A stretch of DNA of 64,000 nt from JARRNE01 sp963824085 (GTDB lineage: Bacteria > Pseudomonadota > Gammaproteobacteria > Chromatiales > Chromatiaceae). Positions within the stretch are counted from its first letter, which is position 1. Each line of letters opens with the position of its first letter. The stretch lies in contig CAWGNT010000019.1 of NCBI GenBank assembly GCA_963824085.1, positions 62,001 to 126,000 on the forward strand, written 5' to 3'. The position numbers and the translations under genes are program-made. The notes under the pieces are model-generated. The model was given only the letters and a program-made list of their open reading frames with translations. It had not been told where the DNA came from and ran no database searches. Of the stretch, positions 32,398-41,670 are shown piece after piece.

Positions 32398-32933
32398 GGG
32401 CCACCGTTCTGCTGGGCTTGTTCCTAAGGACATCGCATCCGGAAGACGACGCTCCGGACCCGGGACAACAACCGCCAGTCTCTGGACTTGCTGCCACTTT
32501 TTGACGATAGCAAGCCAAGACCAAAGGCGTTTCGGGCACAGTTCCCCATTTTGCCTCGGAAATACCCCACTTCGGGGCAATTGGGAACGACGTCTCGTAG
32601 CCCGTGCGCAGCGGTGATGGCGATGGGACAGTCGCGGCATTGCGAGCCAGCCGCGCAGGGACGATGCAGCGCCGGGGTGTCAGGATTTTTTACACCCGCG
32701 CCGCGGCACGGAGCGCACAATCCGACAACCGACTGCAATTTAAAAGATTATTTTTCTTGGCGCGGGCCTTGCGTACACGCATGATTCGTCGGAGATTCCG
32801 AGATCGCGACAAACTGTTGCCCACCCGGGTCTTACAGTGCTGTTCGAGCCGGGTGGCATCGCGACGGAATACTCCAGGCGCCCGGAACCATACCATCGCA
32901 TCAGCCAATCGCCCAAACTGGGGGAGGCCACGA
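32398..32933. other. Divergent regulatory spacer with an AT-rich patch
   Basis: This region separates two divergent response-regulator genes. A patch at about 32736-32758 (CAATTTAAAAGATTATTTTT) is far richer in A/T than its surroundings and is the best place for a promoter of the plus-strand gene. GGGGGAGG at 32920-32927 is that gene's ribosome binding site. No RNA gene was recognised. Confidence 0.4.
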
Positions 32934-33629
32934 TTGCCCCATTCGCAGAGCGCACTTCACGGCAAGATCAGCGTCCTGCTGGCCGAGGACCACGCAATCT
33001 TCCGGCAAGGTTTGACGGCCTTGCTCCAAACCGATGACCAGGTCAGCGTGGTCGGAGAGGCGGGCAATGGTCAGGAAGCCCTTCAGCTCGCCACTCAGCT
33101 CGAACCCGACCTGGTGATCATGGACCTCTCCATGCCAGGGACGAATGGCACCGAAGCCATCCCAAAGATCAAGCAGCGGTTGCCGGAGACCAAGATCATT
33201 GCGCTGACGGCGCACAACGCCGAGGAGTACGTGCGGGCCACATTGCAGGCGGGCGCAAAAGGATACGTGTTGAAAGAGGACAGCCACCAGGACCTCTTGA
33301 CCGCCATAAGCGCCGTAATGGCAGGCAAAACCTATCTTAGCCCTGGGATCTGTATGGGCGTCGTGTCCGGATTTCTGGCGGGTTTGGCGGAGCGGGCAGA
33401 CACGCATGACTGCTCGACCAAGGTCGGCTGGGATGCGCTGTCACTGCGCGAGCGGGAAATCCTGAAGCTGGCTGCAGAAGGAAAGACTAACAAGGAGATG
33501 TCGGACTACCTCTGCATTAGTGTGAAGACCGTCGAGAAACATCGCGCAAGCCTAATGACGAAGATCGGCGCGAGGCGCACGGCAGATCTCACCGCGTTTG
33601 CGATTCGCCACGGCCTCCTCACCAGCTAA
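32934..33629 (+). CDS. NarL/FixJ-family response regulator (LuxR-type HTH)
   Basis: Cytoplasmic transcription regulator of 231 residues. Receiver domain: ISVLLAEDHAIFRQGL, phospho-acceptor Asp in LVIMDLSMPGTNG, KGYVLKEDS. C-terminal LuxR HTH: LSLREREILKLAAEGKTNKE, then SVKTVEKHRASLMTKIG. I place the start at TTG 32934 because GGGGGAGG lies six bases before it and the receiver begins soon after; the frame is open further upstream but low-complexity. It is divergent from the single-domain regulator and convergent with a NarX-type kinase gene, its likely partner. Targets are unknown; the adjacent exported oxidase operon is the obvious candidate. Confidence 0.9.
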   Translation: MPHSQSALHGKISVLLAEDHAIFRQGLTALLQTDDQVSVVGEAGNGQEALQLATQLEPDLVIMDLSMPGTNGTEAIPKIKQRLPETKIIALTAHNAEEYVRATLQAGAKGYVLKEDSHQDLLTAISAVMAGKTYLSPGICMGVVSGFLAGLAERADTHDCSTKVGWDALSLREREILKLAAEGKTNKEMSDYLCISVKTVEKHRASLMTKIGARRTADLTAFAIRHGLLTS

Positions 33630-33742
33630 CGGTTATGGCGCCAGCGCCACCCCGCGAACGGTAAGTCGCTAGCACCATGACCGCTTCCCTCACTCCTGCC
33701 CCGAGAGGGCGAAGGAGAAGGGAAGCGCGCTTCGCGCGACGT

Positions 33743-35892
33743 TCAAGGTAAAGCGATGCTGTCGTTTCCTCGGGGCCAGCGCCCGATCACCGCGACCCCT
33801 CCCAGGCTACGGGCGACGACGAAGAGCTGCCCGCCGGTGAGCTCGGCGCGCTCGTGCATGCTCTGCAGCCCGACGCCCGAGTGCTCCGGGTACGCGCCCT
33901 CCTCTATGCCTTTCCCGTTGTCCCGGATCGTCAGTACCAACTGGTCGCCCTCGGCGATCAAGGAAAGACGCACCGTGTCGGCTTCGGCATGCTTCGCGAT
34001 GTTGGTGAATGCCTCTTGTACGATGCGAAATATCTCCGTCTTCAACAGCGGCCGGATGGCATCTTCATCCAGCCTTATCTCGGTGTGGACCTGGATCTCG
34101 GGTGCGGCCTGCGCGAACTGCCGGACGAACCAGGTCAGGGTCGCCGCGATACCTAGGTCGTCGAGCATCGAAGGGCGCAGGGCCATCGACACCCGGCGCA
34201 CCTCGTCCAACGTCGCCCGCAGGGAGCCCGCGAGCTCAAGCAGCGGCGTCCTATATTTTGAGCCATTCCCTTCGCCGCGCACTCGCCAATGATATGGTCG
34301 AGGTTGAATTTGATCGAATTGATACGTTGACCAACGCCGTCGTGGAGATCTCGCGCAATGCGCCGGCGCTCCTGCTCCTGGGCTATCAGTAGTTGCTCCG
34401 AGAGCTGCGCGGTTCGCGTCTTCGCTTGGATGAGACGCTGCTCGAATTCTTTCCCTGCCGTGATGTCGAGAACATTGCCAATGACAATGTCCCTGTCGCT
34501 CTCGGGGTACGGCGCCTGGGTGAGCCTGATCCAGACCCGGCGCCCGTCGCGACACGAGACCTGACACTCTGCGCCGGCGACGGCACGATTCAGGTGCGCA
34601 TCCAGCCTGGCCGCCTGCGGGCAGTGTGAGCCGAGGACGTCGGCCAGCCGCATGCCGAGCAACTCGCCGTCCCGGTAACCGAGCAGGCTCGCGAAACGTC
34701 CGTTGTGATACGTGATCGTGCCCTCTTCGGCCAGATATATGCCCGTGACCGTGTTCTCCACGAAGGCGTGATAGCGGTACTCGTAGAGCTTTAGGGCCTG
34801 CCGATGTTCCTCGTGCTCCTCGATCTCGCGCTCCAACGACCGGTTTGCTCTCAGCAGCGCTGCGGTCTTGTCGGCCACCTGGAGCTTGAGCTCCTTGTTG
34901 AAGCCCTCGAGCAAGCGCCTTGCCTGGTTGCGCTCAGTGACGTCTTCCAACAGCGCGACGTAATGCCGAAGTGCACCCCCTGCCGCGTCCGGAAGAGGGC
35001 AACTCTGAATCCTCAAATCAAATACGCGCCCTGTCGGGTCCGCGAGCCCATCGAGGCTGACCGGCCCGCTCAGCAACTGTGCGCGCCACCGCTTCCATAA
35101 CCGACCGTCCGCACCCTCCGGGGACTCATGCATGTGCGCGCCCGGCTCTATCGCGGTGCCGCGGGCGGTCATGGCGAGGGAGGCGGACTCGATCAGCCCG
35201 AGTTCGCGCAGCAGCTTGGTGAAGGAAGTGCCGCTAACTCGCGTGACGTCACCCAAACAAAGCCTTTCCAGGGCGCGGTTGGCACGTACAACCTCGCCGT
35301 CGCTGCTCAGGAGGCACACGAGCTGCGGCAACGAATCGACACTGGTCTCCCACTCCTTCTTCGCCCGCTCCACCTGCAGATGGAGCTCACTCCTCTCGCG
35401 CTGCTCCCGCTCGCGCGCCACGAACAGCTCCACGTACATAAGGACGGTCGACAAGAACTCTGTTGCTTCGTCCTGCGGACCGATTGGGCGATCGGTGGCA
35501 ACCAGTAGGATATCCACCGAGGATTCGCGGGTCCGTAGCGCGAAAGCAGTCACGTGCCGGTGGGGCGAATCAGCGGCTTGATGCAATGCTTCGGCTGGCA
35601 TCGCAAACATATGGGAGCGTGCCAGGTGCTGGACCCCGACGGAAAGCTGTCGCGAAACGTAAGGCGCCGACGCCAGAAAGATATGCTTGGCTTCCCCGGA
35701 CGCGGTCCCAACGCCGGCGACAAACTCCGGCACTCCGCTGTCCGGGTGGAGCCGCCCCAAGGCCACCGTCTCCGCCGGCACGGTGGATGCGATCACCGAG
35801 AGCACATTGCCCAGGGCCGAGCTCCAATCCGGGCCGTCGTGCAACACGTCCGCGATTTGCCGTAGTGCCTTGATGGACTCCTGGACAGGCAT
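33743..35892 (-). pseudogene. NarX-type PAS sensor histidine kinase, one frameshift
   Basis: Sensor kinase of about 715 residues without obvious membrane segments. Order: an N-terminal GAF-like region (about 1-190), a first PAS-like region (about 200-340), coiled coil, a second PAS (YHAFVENTVTGIYLAEEGTI, about 385-490), then HisKA_3 with the phospho-acceptor His in RRRIARDLHDGVGQRINSIK and an HATPase domain (DNGKGIEEG, SGVGLQSMHERAELTGG). The frame changes near 34250, between KGMAQN and TPLLELAGSLRATLDEV; both sides are clearly the same protein. ATG 35892 follows GGAGTGGAC; ATG 35955 is an in-frame alternative. It is convergent with the NarL-type gene. The break may be a sequencing error. Confidence 0.85.
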
Positions 35893-36483
35893 GACGTCCA
35901 CTCCAGTCACGCAATTAGGACACTCATCGGACCTGACCGCCACGTTCGCCAACATCCCCTCCCGCGTGTCCCGCGGATTTGCGAAGTGATCCTTGCCAGG
36001 AGCACCAACCGTCGAAATACTAACGGACGGGGCTAGCTATCTACCATCCGGTAGCGGGCCATACAACTGGTATCGGTATGGGGTTTTCTAAGCTGGCCAG
36101 ATAGCTACGGTTCTGGCGATGTCCCGGCTGTGGCGGCGATACGCTGCCGTAACCGATACGTCGGGCCGCGCGTTGAAGGCAGTCAACCATCAAGAGGACT
36201 GCGACCGGGCCATCGGCATCCGCAGCCGGATTGACGTGGATTAGTGGTTCTCCTACGGCGCACCATACATACCAGGCGCTGCGGAGAACCCTGCGCGAGA
36301 TCAAGTCTGGGGCAATACGAAGGAACAGGAATGCCATGAATCGCTGGGCATCGCAAAGGACACCGGCCGGCTTCAAGCACCCCCTGCCATCGGCGCAGGC
36401 ACCGATCGGCCCGCAATCCGATGGGGCCACATCCGCTCGGTTCGTTTGGGAAACGGGGCCCATGTTACCTGCACCACAACGCG
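35893..36483. other. 591-bp spacer between divergent sensor kinase genes
   Basis: The region must hold promoters for both kinases. A minus-strand open frame (ending at 36041) has no family resemblance and no ribosome binding site that I trust. Nothing else was recognised. Confidence 0.35.
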
Positions 36484-37858
36484 ATGAATAAACAGCGCAG
36501 TGCCAACGGGCTGTTGAGACTCGGCCGACTTTACGCAATTGCCAGCGTGGTAGGAATTCTACTCGCTGCCATCGCACTGGCGGTTCTGTACCGCGAGCTC
36601 TCCATGCGCGTCATCCTGACCTTCGGCGAGCGCGGCAACATCGCCGTGGCGACAACGGCACTGAACGCTTTTCGCTCCGAGCTTGCCGAATATCTCCAGC
36701 GGGAGCACACAGCTCACCAGTGTCAGCACTGCCGAGGAGGTACCTGCGGGGCTCTTGCGCACCATCCGAGAATCCGTGCGGGACACGCCAATCGTGCGCA
36801 TCAAGATCTACAACCACCACGGAATCGTGCTGTACTCAACCCGCGAGTACGAGATGGGCACGGACGACAGCGCCAACCCGGAGTTCCAACGTGCACTCCA
36901 AGGCAAAATTCAAAGCAAGCTGAGCTACCGGGATTGGTTCGACCTCTTCGAGCGTGGCGACCCCGATGAAAACCTCATCGAGACTTACGTGCCTGTGCGC
37001 CGTGCCGGCGAGCGTCGACCCATTGGCGTTTTCGAGATCTACACGGACGTCAGCCCCATCGTAAGGGCAATGATTCACAGCGAGTTGCTGGTCTTGCTCG
37101 GGATCGCGCTCATCATGAGCATACTTTACGGTGGGCTATTGTACGTGGTGCGCCGCTCCGAGCGGATCATCGCCGATCAACAACAAACCATTCTCGAGCG
37201 CAACGGCACGCTTCAGCTGCTTTCCGCCCGCATGCTTGCAGCCGAGGACGCTGAACGCCGCAGGATTGCCACGGAGCTGCATGAGGAAATTGCGCATACC
37301 CTCGCTGCGGCGAAGATGCGGGTCGAGGCATATGCGACCGCGAAATCCCATCCGCAATCAGGGCAAGGTCAAAGTGAAACCATCGTTCCGCTGGTTCAAG
37401 CGGCCATTCGCGACTTACGCAACCTCGCCATGGACCTCCGTCCTCCCAGCCTCGACGATTTTGGTGTATTGGCGACCGCCCGCTCGCTGTGCCGTGAGGC
37501 GGCTGATGCCAACGAGGAATTGTCAATCACAACGGATTTCACGGTCGGGGAAGAGGAGATTCCACCAGATCTGAAAGGAATCATTTTTCGAATACTCCAG
37601 GAGACGGTAAGGCGCGTCGCCCAAACGCCAGGAATCTCCAAGCTACAGGTCGCGATCAAGAAACAGCGGGACCAGCTAGAGCTGGCGGTCGATCTCGGGG
37701 AAGCCACCGCACGCGAAAGCACTGCAGCGGGAGCTGCGGAACAAAGGGACGATCCGATCGCTGCAATCTGGGAACGCGCCGTCTTGTCGGGCGCGTCGTT
37801 CCAAAGGTCCAGAATCAGGGGTAACGGTGTGCGGTATTGCGCGGAGTGGCGTGTCTGA
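36484..37858 (+). pseudogene. Membrane sensor histidine kinase, frameshifted, degenerate ATPase domain
   Basis: About 457 residues if one extra base near 36700 is removed. N-terminal membrane segment (LYAIASVVGILLAAIALAVLY), periplasmic sensing region (RIKIYNHHGIVLYSTREYEM, about 70-180), second membrane segment (LLVLLGIALIMSILYGGLLYV), then a HisKA_3-like helix with His in RRRIATELHEEIAHTLAAAK. The ATPase part is odd: LRPPSLDDFGVLATARSL is normal, but the N-box reads FRILQETVRRVAQTP with the usual Asn and His missing, and no DxGxG or GxGL box follows. The protein may bind a partner or act as a phosphatase instead of a kinase. The kinase at 33743 is divergent from it. Confidence 0.75.
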
Positions 37859-37969
37859 GCTTGCGGCCTGACCGATGAAGGGAGGATCGGCTGCTGCTCC
37901 ACGGAGCTTGACCGCTAGCGACATGTCTCTCGGATGAGCGCTTCTTGCTCCTGTCCTGATGCCGGGTAT

Positions 37970-38665
37970 TTATTGCTGCACCTTCAGGCGATCGTGGACC
38001 GCGCGCACCGTCGGCACGAACCAGCACAGTGAGGTGGCGATGTTGCGCTGGTCCGCGTCGGTCACCCTACCCTGCAGGGTAACCTCGCCATCCTTGACGG
38101 CAATCTCGATCGACTCCCTTGCGAGCCGCGGATGCTCGCTGATCAGCGTACGAACGGCCTGGGCAACATCCTTATCCAGATGCAGCGTCTTGGCCTCGTG
38201 ATTGATCAAGTTCTTGACGTCGCAGCAGGCCCCGGTCTCCCAGGCAAGACCCTCGGCAAGGGACTTTCCCGCAAGGTCCAGGCGGCCGCCGAGGTAGATC
38301 GCCCCGTCGCGGACGATTACCCCAATCCAGGGCTCCTGGTGCGGTGGCGGGTGGCTGCCGGGCTCCACTATCGGAACTTCCGCAAAGGCGGGCTCGGCGC
38401 GCAGTGCCTCCCGAAGGACTTCCGCAAGCGCCTGATCTGAACGACGCTTGCTGCGCTCGAGGGTCACGCAGTCCTCGAATTCGATGCCCGGCAGCACACG
38501 ACGCGCGACTCGCACCGCCTTGCGCTTGGCCGCGATATTGCCTACCTCTCCGTCGATCCGCCAGGGATCTCCGGCCTGGAGGGTGATCCGCTCGGCAAAT
38601 GGCGCGAGGTCCGGATCATCACTGAATGCTTGCCGCAGTGCGGCGGTCGCTTGGGCTTCGTTCAA
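37970..38665 (-). CDS. BON-domain protein (cytoplasmic-type)
   Basis: Protein of 231 residues with two or three BON-like units and no signal peptide. The best unit is C-terminal: SIEIAVKDGEVTLQGRVTDA, then NIATSLCWFVPTVRAVHDRL. The middle part has DGAIYLGGRLDLAGKSLAEG and GACCDVKNLINHE, and the N-terminal part DPWRIDGEVGNIAAKRKAVR. TTG 38665 follows GGGAGAATCAGC, so it is the probable start. BON domains bind membranes or lipids and are often stress-induced. It is a paralogue of the gene at 58266, sharing the CW and PG/PT-V pattern near the end. It lies 188 bp downstream of polX on the same strand. Confidence 0.82.
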   Translation of the reverse strand: MNEAQATAALRQAFSDDPDLAPFAERITLQAGDPWRIDGEVGNIAAKRKAVRVARRVLPGIEFEDCVTLERSKRRSDQALAEVLREALRAEPAFAEVPIVEPGSHPPPHQEPWIGVIVRDGAIYLGGRLDLAGKSLAEGLAWETGACCDVKNLINHEAKTLHLDKDVAQAVRTLISEHPRLARESIEIAVKDGEVTLQGRVTDADQRNIATSLCWFVPTVRAVHDRLKVQQ

Positions 38666-38853
38666 GCTGATTCTCCCACTCTAACCCTTTGGTCACCTCA
38701 CCCGCCCTGCGCTTCAGAAGGATCCATTCTCCAGCACAGAACCGGCGATCGTGTTCGTTCGGCACTCCGTTCCACGCTTCGACAACACGCTCCCGCCTGA
38801 AGTGACCAAGCACCTATCGCGCCAATTGCTGCGCTCGGCCGGCAGCTCGGCCC

Positions 38854-40578
38854 TTACCCTCTCTGCAACAGCTCGCGCAACTCCGCCAAGGCGCGCGTGT
38901 TGACCACATCGGCGGCCTCCAGCCACCCGCGCCGGGCCTGACCTATCCCGAAGCGCATGAAGGCGAGGTTTCGGGTCCCGTGAGCGTCGGTCGAGATAAC
39001 CACCTTGACCCCCATCTCCTTGGCCATCTTGCAGGCACTGTCCGTGAGGTCGAGGCGGCTCGGCTGGGCGTTTACCTCCAGGAAGCAGCCGCGCTCGGCC
39101 GCAGCCTCCAGGATCTGTTCCAAGTCGAGCTCGTAGGGGTCCCGCTCCTCGAGAAGTCGCCCGCTCGGATGGGCGAAGATGTTGAACAAGGGGTTGTCCA
39201 TTGCCCGCAGGACCCGTTCGGTCTGCTTCTCCTTGGGCAGGTTGAGCTTGTAGTGGACCGAGCACACCCGAAGGTCGAGGCGCTGCAGGATCGAATCCGG
39301 CAGGTCAAGCGAACCGTCGTCCAGGATATCCACCTCGATCCCCTTGAGAATGGCAATCCGTCCGTTTAGGTCCTCGTTCAGCCGGTCGATTGCCTCGATC
39401 TGCTTGGCGAGGCGCTTCTCGTCCAGGCCGTTGGCGACCGTCACGCGCCGCGAGTGGTCCGTGATGGCCAGGTACTCGTAGCCGAGCTCTGCCGCCGCGT
39501 CGGCCATGGCCCGCAGGCTGTCGTGGCCGTCGCTCTCGGTCGTGTGGGCGTGCAGATCGCCGCGAATGTCGTCAAGCTCCACCAGCCGCGGCAGCCTGCC
39601 ATTCTGGGCAGCCGTGATTTCGCCCCGGTCCTCCCTTAGCTCCGGGGGAATGTAGGGCAGGTCCACGCTTGCATAGACCTCCTCTTCCGACTTGCCGGCG
39701 ACCCGTTCGTCGCCGCGGAAGACGCCGTACTCGTTGATCTTGAAGCCCCGCTTCACGCCGAGCCTGCGCACTGCGATGTTGTGGGCCTTGGAGCCGGTGA
39801 AGTAGTGCAGGGCCGCCCCGTAGCTCACCTGCGGCACCACCCGCAGGTCCACCTGCAAACCGGAGCGCAGGTGCACCGTGGAACGGGTGTCGCCCTTGGA
39901 GACCACCTCGCTCACCTCGTCGTAGGTGACGAAGCGGTCCATCACCGGCGTGCCGCGCTTGCAGGTCACCAGGATGTCGAGGTCTCCGACCGTCTCCTTG
40001 CGCCGGCGATAGCTTCCGGCGACCGTGATCTCGTTCACCCCGTCGATCCCCTTGAGATAGGCGACGAGGGGCTTGGCGATGTCTTCCGCATCGAGCAACA
40101 GGGTGCGCCGCTTCTCGCCGTGCCAGCGCTCGAGCCGTTCCCTGATCGTCTCTTCGGTCTTCTCACCGAAACCTTGCAGCTCGCGGACCTCGTGCGCCTC
40201 GACGGCCCGCCGGAGGTCGTCCAGTGTGTCGATGCCGAGCTTCTCGTGGAGTATCTTGACCCGCTTCGGACCCAGCCCTTCGACCTTCATCATCTCGCTT
40301 AGGCTCGCCGGGGTGCGCCCTTCGACCTCCTTCAGCTGGGGCAGGGAGCCCGTCTCGACGATGGCGTGGATCTTCTTGGCAATCGCCTCCCCAATGTTGG
40401 GGAGCTCGGTAAGATCGTCGCCCGCCTCCACCAGATCCGCCAGGCTCTCGGACATGCCGCCGATGACCCGCGCCGCCTCCCGATAGGCGCGCACGCGAAA
40501 CCGGTTCGCTCCCTCCACCTCCAGCAGGTCGGCGAGCTCCCCAAAGGTTGCGGCTATCTCACGGTTGTGGATCTTCAT
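38854..40578 (-). CDS. polX: DNA polymerase/3'-5' exonuclease PolX
   Basis: Family X DNA polymerase with a C-terminal PHP exonuclease, acting in base-excision gap filling. From ATG 40578 (MKIHNREIAATFGELADLL, the family start) it has 574 residues, normal for PolX. Order: HhH/8-kDa-like domain (GANRFRVRAYREAARVIGG), HhH motif (LPNIGEAIAKKIHAI), polymerase palm with catalytic Asp pair in VGDLDILVT, and PHP motifs DLHAHTTESDG, AITDHSRRV, GIEVDIL, FAHPSGR and ISTDAHG. GGAGG lies about 11 bases before the ATG. The frame continues upstream without a stop into a LigA-derived BRCT segment, so a longer 703-residue product from GTG 40965 is possible. Confidence 0.94.
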   Translation of the reverse strand: MKIHNREIAATFGELADLLEVEGANRFRVRAYREAARVIGGMSESLADLVEAGDDLTELPNIGEAIAKKIHAIVETGSLPQLKEVEGRTPASLSEMMKVEGLGPKRVKILHEKLGIDTLDDLRRAVEAHEVRELQGFGEKTEETIRERLERWHGEKRRTLLLDAEDIAKPLVAYLKGIDGVNEITVAGSYRRRKETVGDLDILVTCKRGTPVMDRFVTYDEVSEVVSKGDTRSTVHLRSGLQVDLRVVPQVSYGAALHYFTGSKAHNIAVRRLGVKRGFKINEYGVFRGDERVAGKSEEEVYASVDLPYIPPELREDRGEITAAQNGRLPRLVELDDIRGDLHAHTTESDGHDSLRAMADAAAELGYEYLAITDHSRRVTVANGLDEKRLAKQIEAIDRLNEDLNGRIAILKGIEVDILDDGSLDLPDSILQRLDLRVCSVHYKLNLPKEKQTERVLRAMDNPLFNIFAHPSGRLLEERDPYELDLEQILEAAAERGCFLEVNAQPSRLDLTDSACKMAKEMGVKVVISTDAHGTRNLAFMRFGIGQARRGWLEAADVVNTRALAELRELLQRG

Positions 40579-41040
40579 GGGTTGTTGCGCCTCCAGCCGC
40601 CAGCGGGAAAGTGTTCCCGACCTGCTGGTGGCTGAACCATCGCCGATCAGCTCCCTAAACTCGGCCTCGTCGAGCACCTCGACCCACTGATCGCGGGCCG
40701 CATCCACCGTGCCTCCCAAGTCTTCGCCCGCGCCCAGATAATCGTTCTCGCCGCTGACGCTCGAGGTGACTCGGCCACCCAAGCCCTTGATACGTCGAGT
40801 GGCCTCGACACGAGTGTAGCCCTCCGGCCTGCCTGTGAGGACAAAGGTCTTGCCCGCGAGCGGCTGCTCTTTCGGCCCCGAAGGCATGGGCCGCACATCT
40901 ACCCCCGCCTCGTGCAAGTGGCGAAGCACCGCCCGGTTCTTTGGCTCATTGAAGAAGCGCACCACCGAAGCGGCGCTCCCTTCGCCAATCTCGGGAATTA
41001 CTTCAATATCTCGCGCCGCGCACCTACGCCGAGGCAGGCT
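40579..41040 (-). pseudogene. ligA: 3' remnant of NAD-dependent DNA ligase (BRCT), in frame with polX
   Basis: The translated stretch matches the C-terminal end of LigA: EVIPEIGEGSAASVVRFFNE, then the BRCT domain PLAGKTFVLTGRPEGYTRVE, IKGLGGRVTSSVSGENDYL and VEVLDEAEFRELIGDG. The adenylation, OB and zinc regions of LigA are absent; the segment begins directly after the stop of the upstream regulator (TGA at 41041-41043). It runs without a stop into PolX. Either it is debris of a deletion that removed most of ligA, or a real BRCT-PolX fusion translated from GTG 40965. Confidence 0.75.
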
Positions 41041-41670
41041 TCACGCCTGGTTAGCGCTCTTCAGCTTGACGGAGAGGAGGACGAGGTCGACGAGACTGCG
41101 CACCTTCATCTTTTCCATGATACGGGCGCGATGGGATTCGACCGTTCGGATGCTGATGCCAAAGTCGGCGGCAACGACCTTATTGGAAGCCCCTGCGCAA
41201 ATGCGGTCGAAGACCTCCTTCTCGCGGGCCGTAAGGGTCTCCCAACGTCCCTGCGCATCTTCCAGACTGATGCTCAAACTAGGGACTTGCTGCCCGCGAC
41301 GCAGCACCTCCTGCACCCGGTCCAAAAGAACCTGCCCGCTAAACGGCTTGGTGAGAAAGTCGGCTGCCCCGAGCTTCATCGCCCGCACGGCCATCTCGAT
41401 GTCCCCATGCCCGGTCAGCATAATCGTGGGCAGCCCAACGTCTTGCTCGCGCAGGCGCTCCAACAGTGCCATGCCGCTCATGCCCGGCATGCGCACATCG
41501 AGCAGTAGGCAGGTCGGGCGCGAGTTGGTCTCAGGCAAGGACTCGACGAACTCGTCGCAGGTCGCAAAGGTGTCGACGTCGATAGATACGGACTTCAGCA
41601 AGAGCGAGAGGGACTTCCGTATGTCCGGATCATCGTCGACCACATAGACGAGGGGCGTTTCGCTCATCAT
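41041..41670 (-). CDS. FixJ-family response regulator
   Basis: Transcription regulator of 209 residues. Receiver: VYVVDDDPDIRKSLSLLL, phospho-acceptor Asp in CLLLDVRMPGMSGM, TMLTGHGDIEMAVRAMK and the conserved Lys in FLTKPF. Output: LuxR HTH LTAREKEVFDRICAGASNKV, then ISIRTVESHRARIMEKMK. The start overlaps the stop of the upstream kinase by four bases (41667-41670), so the pair is translationally coupled and the kinase is its cognate partner. FixJ/TtrR-type regulators often control respiratory or carbon-uptake genes; no target can be named here. Confidence 0.93.
   Translation of the reverse strand: MMSETPLVYVVDDDPDIRKSLSLLLKSVSIDVDTFATCDEFVESLPETNSRPTCLLLDVRMPGMSGMALLERLREQDVGLPTIMLTGHGDIEMAVRAMKLGAADFLTKPFSGQVLLDRVQEVLRRGQQVPSLSISLEDAQGRWETLTAREKEVFDRICAGASNKVVAADFGISIRTVESHRARIMEKMKVRSLVDLVLLSVKLKSANQA

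Noticed and set aside
33726..33738. Short inverted repeat CGCGC-TTC-GCGCG between convergent regulator genes
   Set aside because: Five base pairs in GC-rich DNA is weak evidence for a terminator.
36041..36577. Minus-strand open frame between the two sensor kinases
   Set aside because: No ribosome binding site, no family pattern, and it overlaps the start of the plus-strand kinase.
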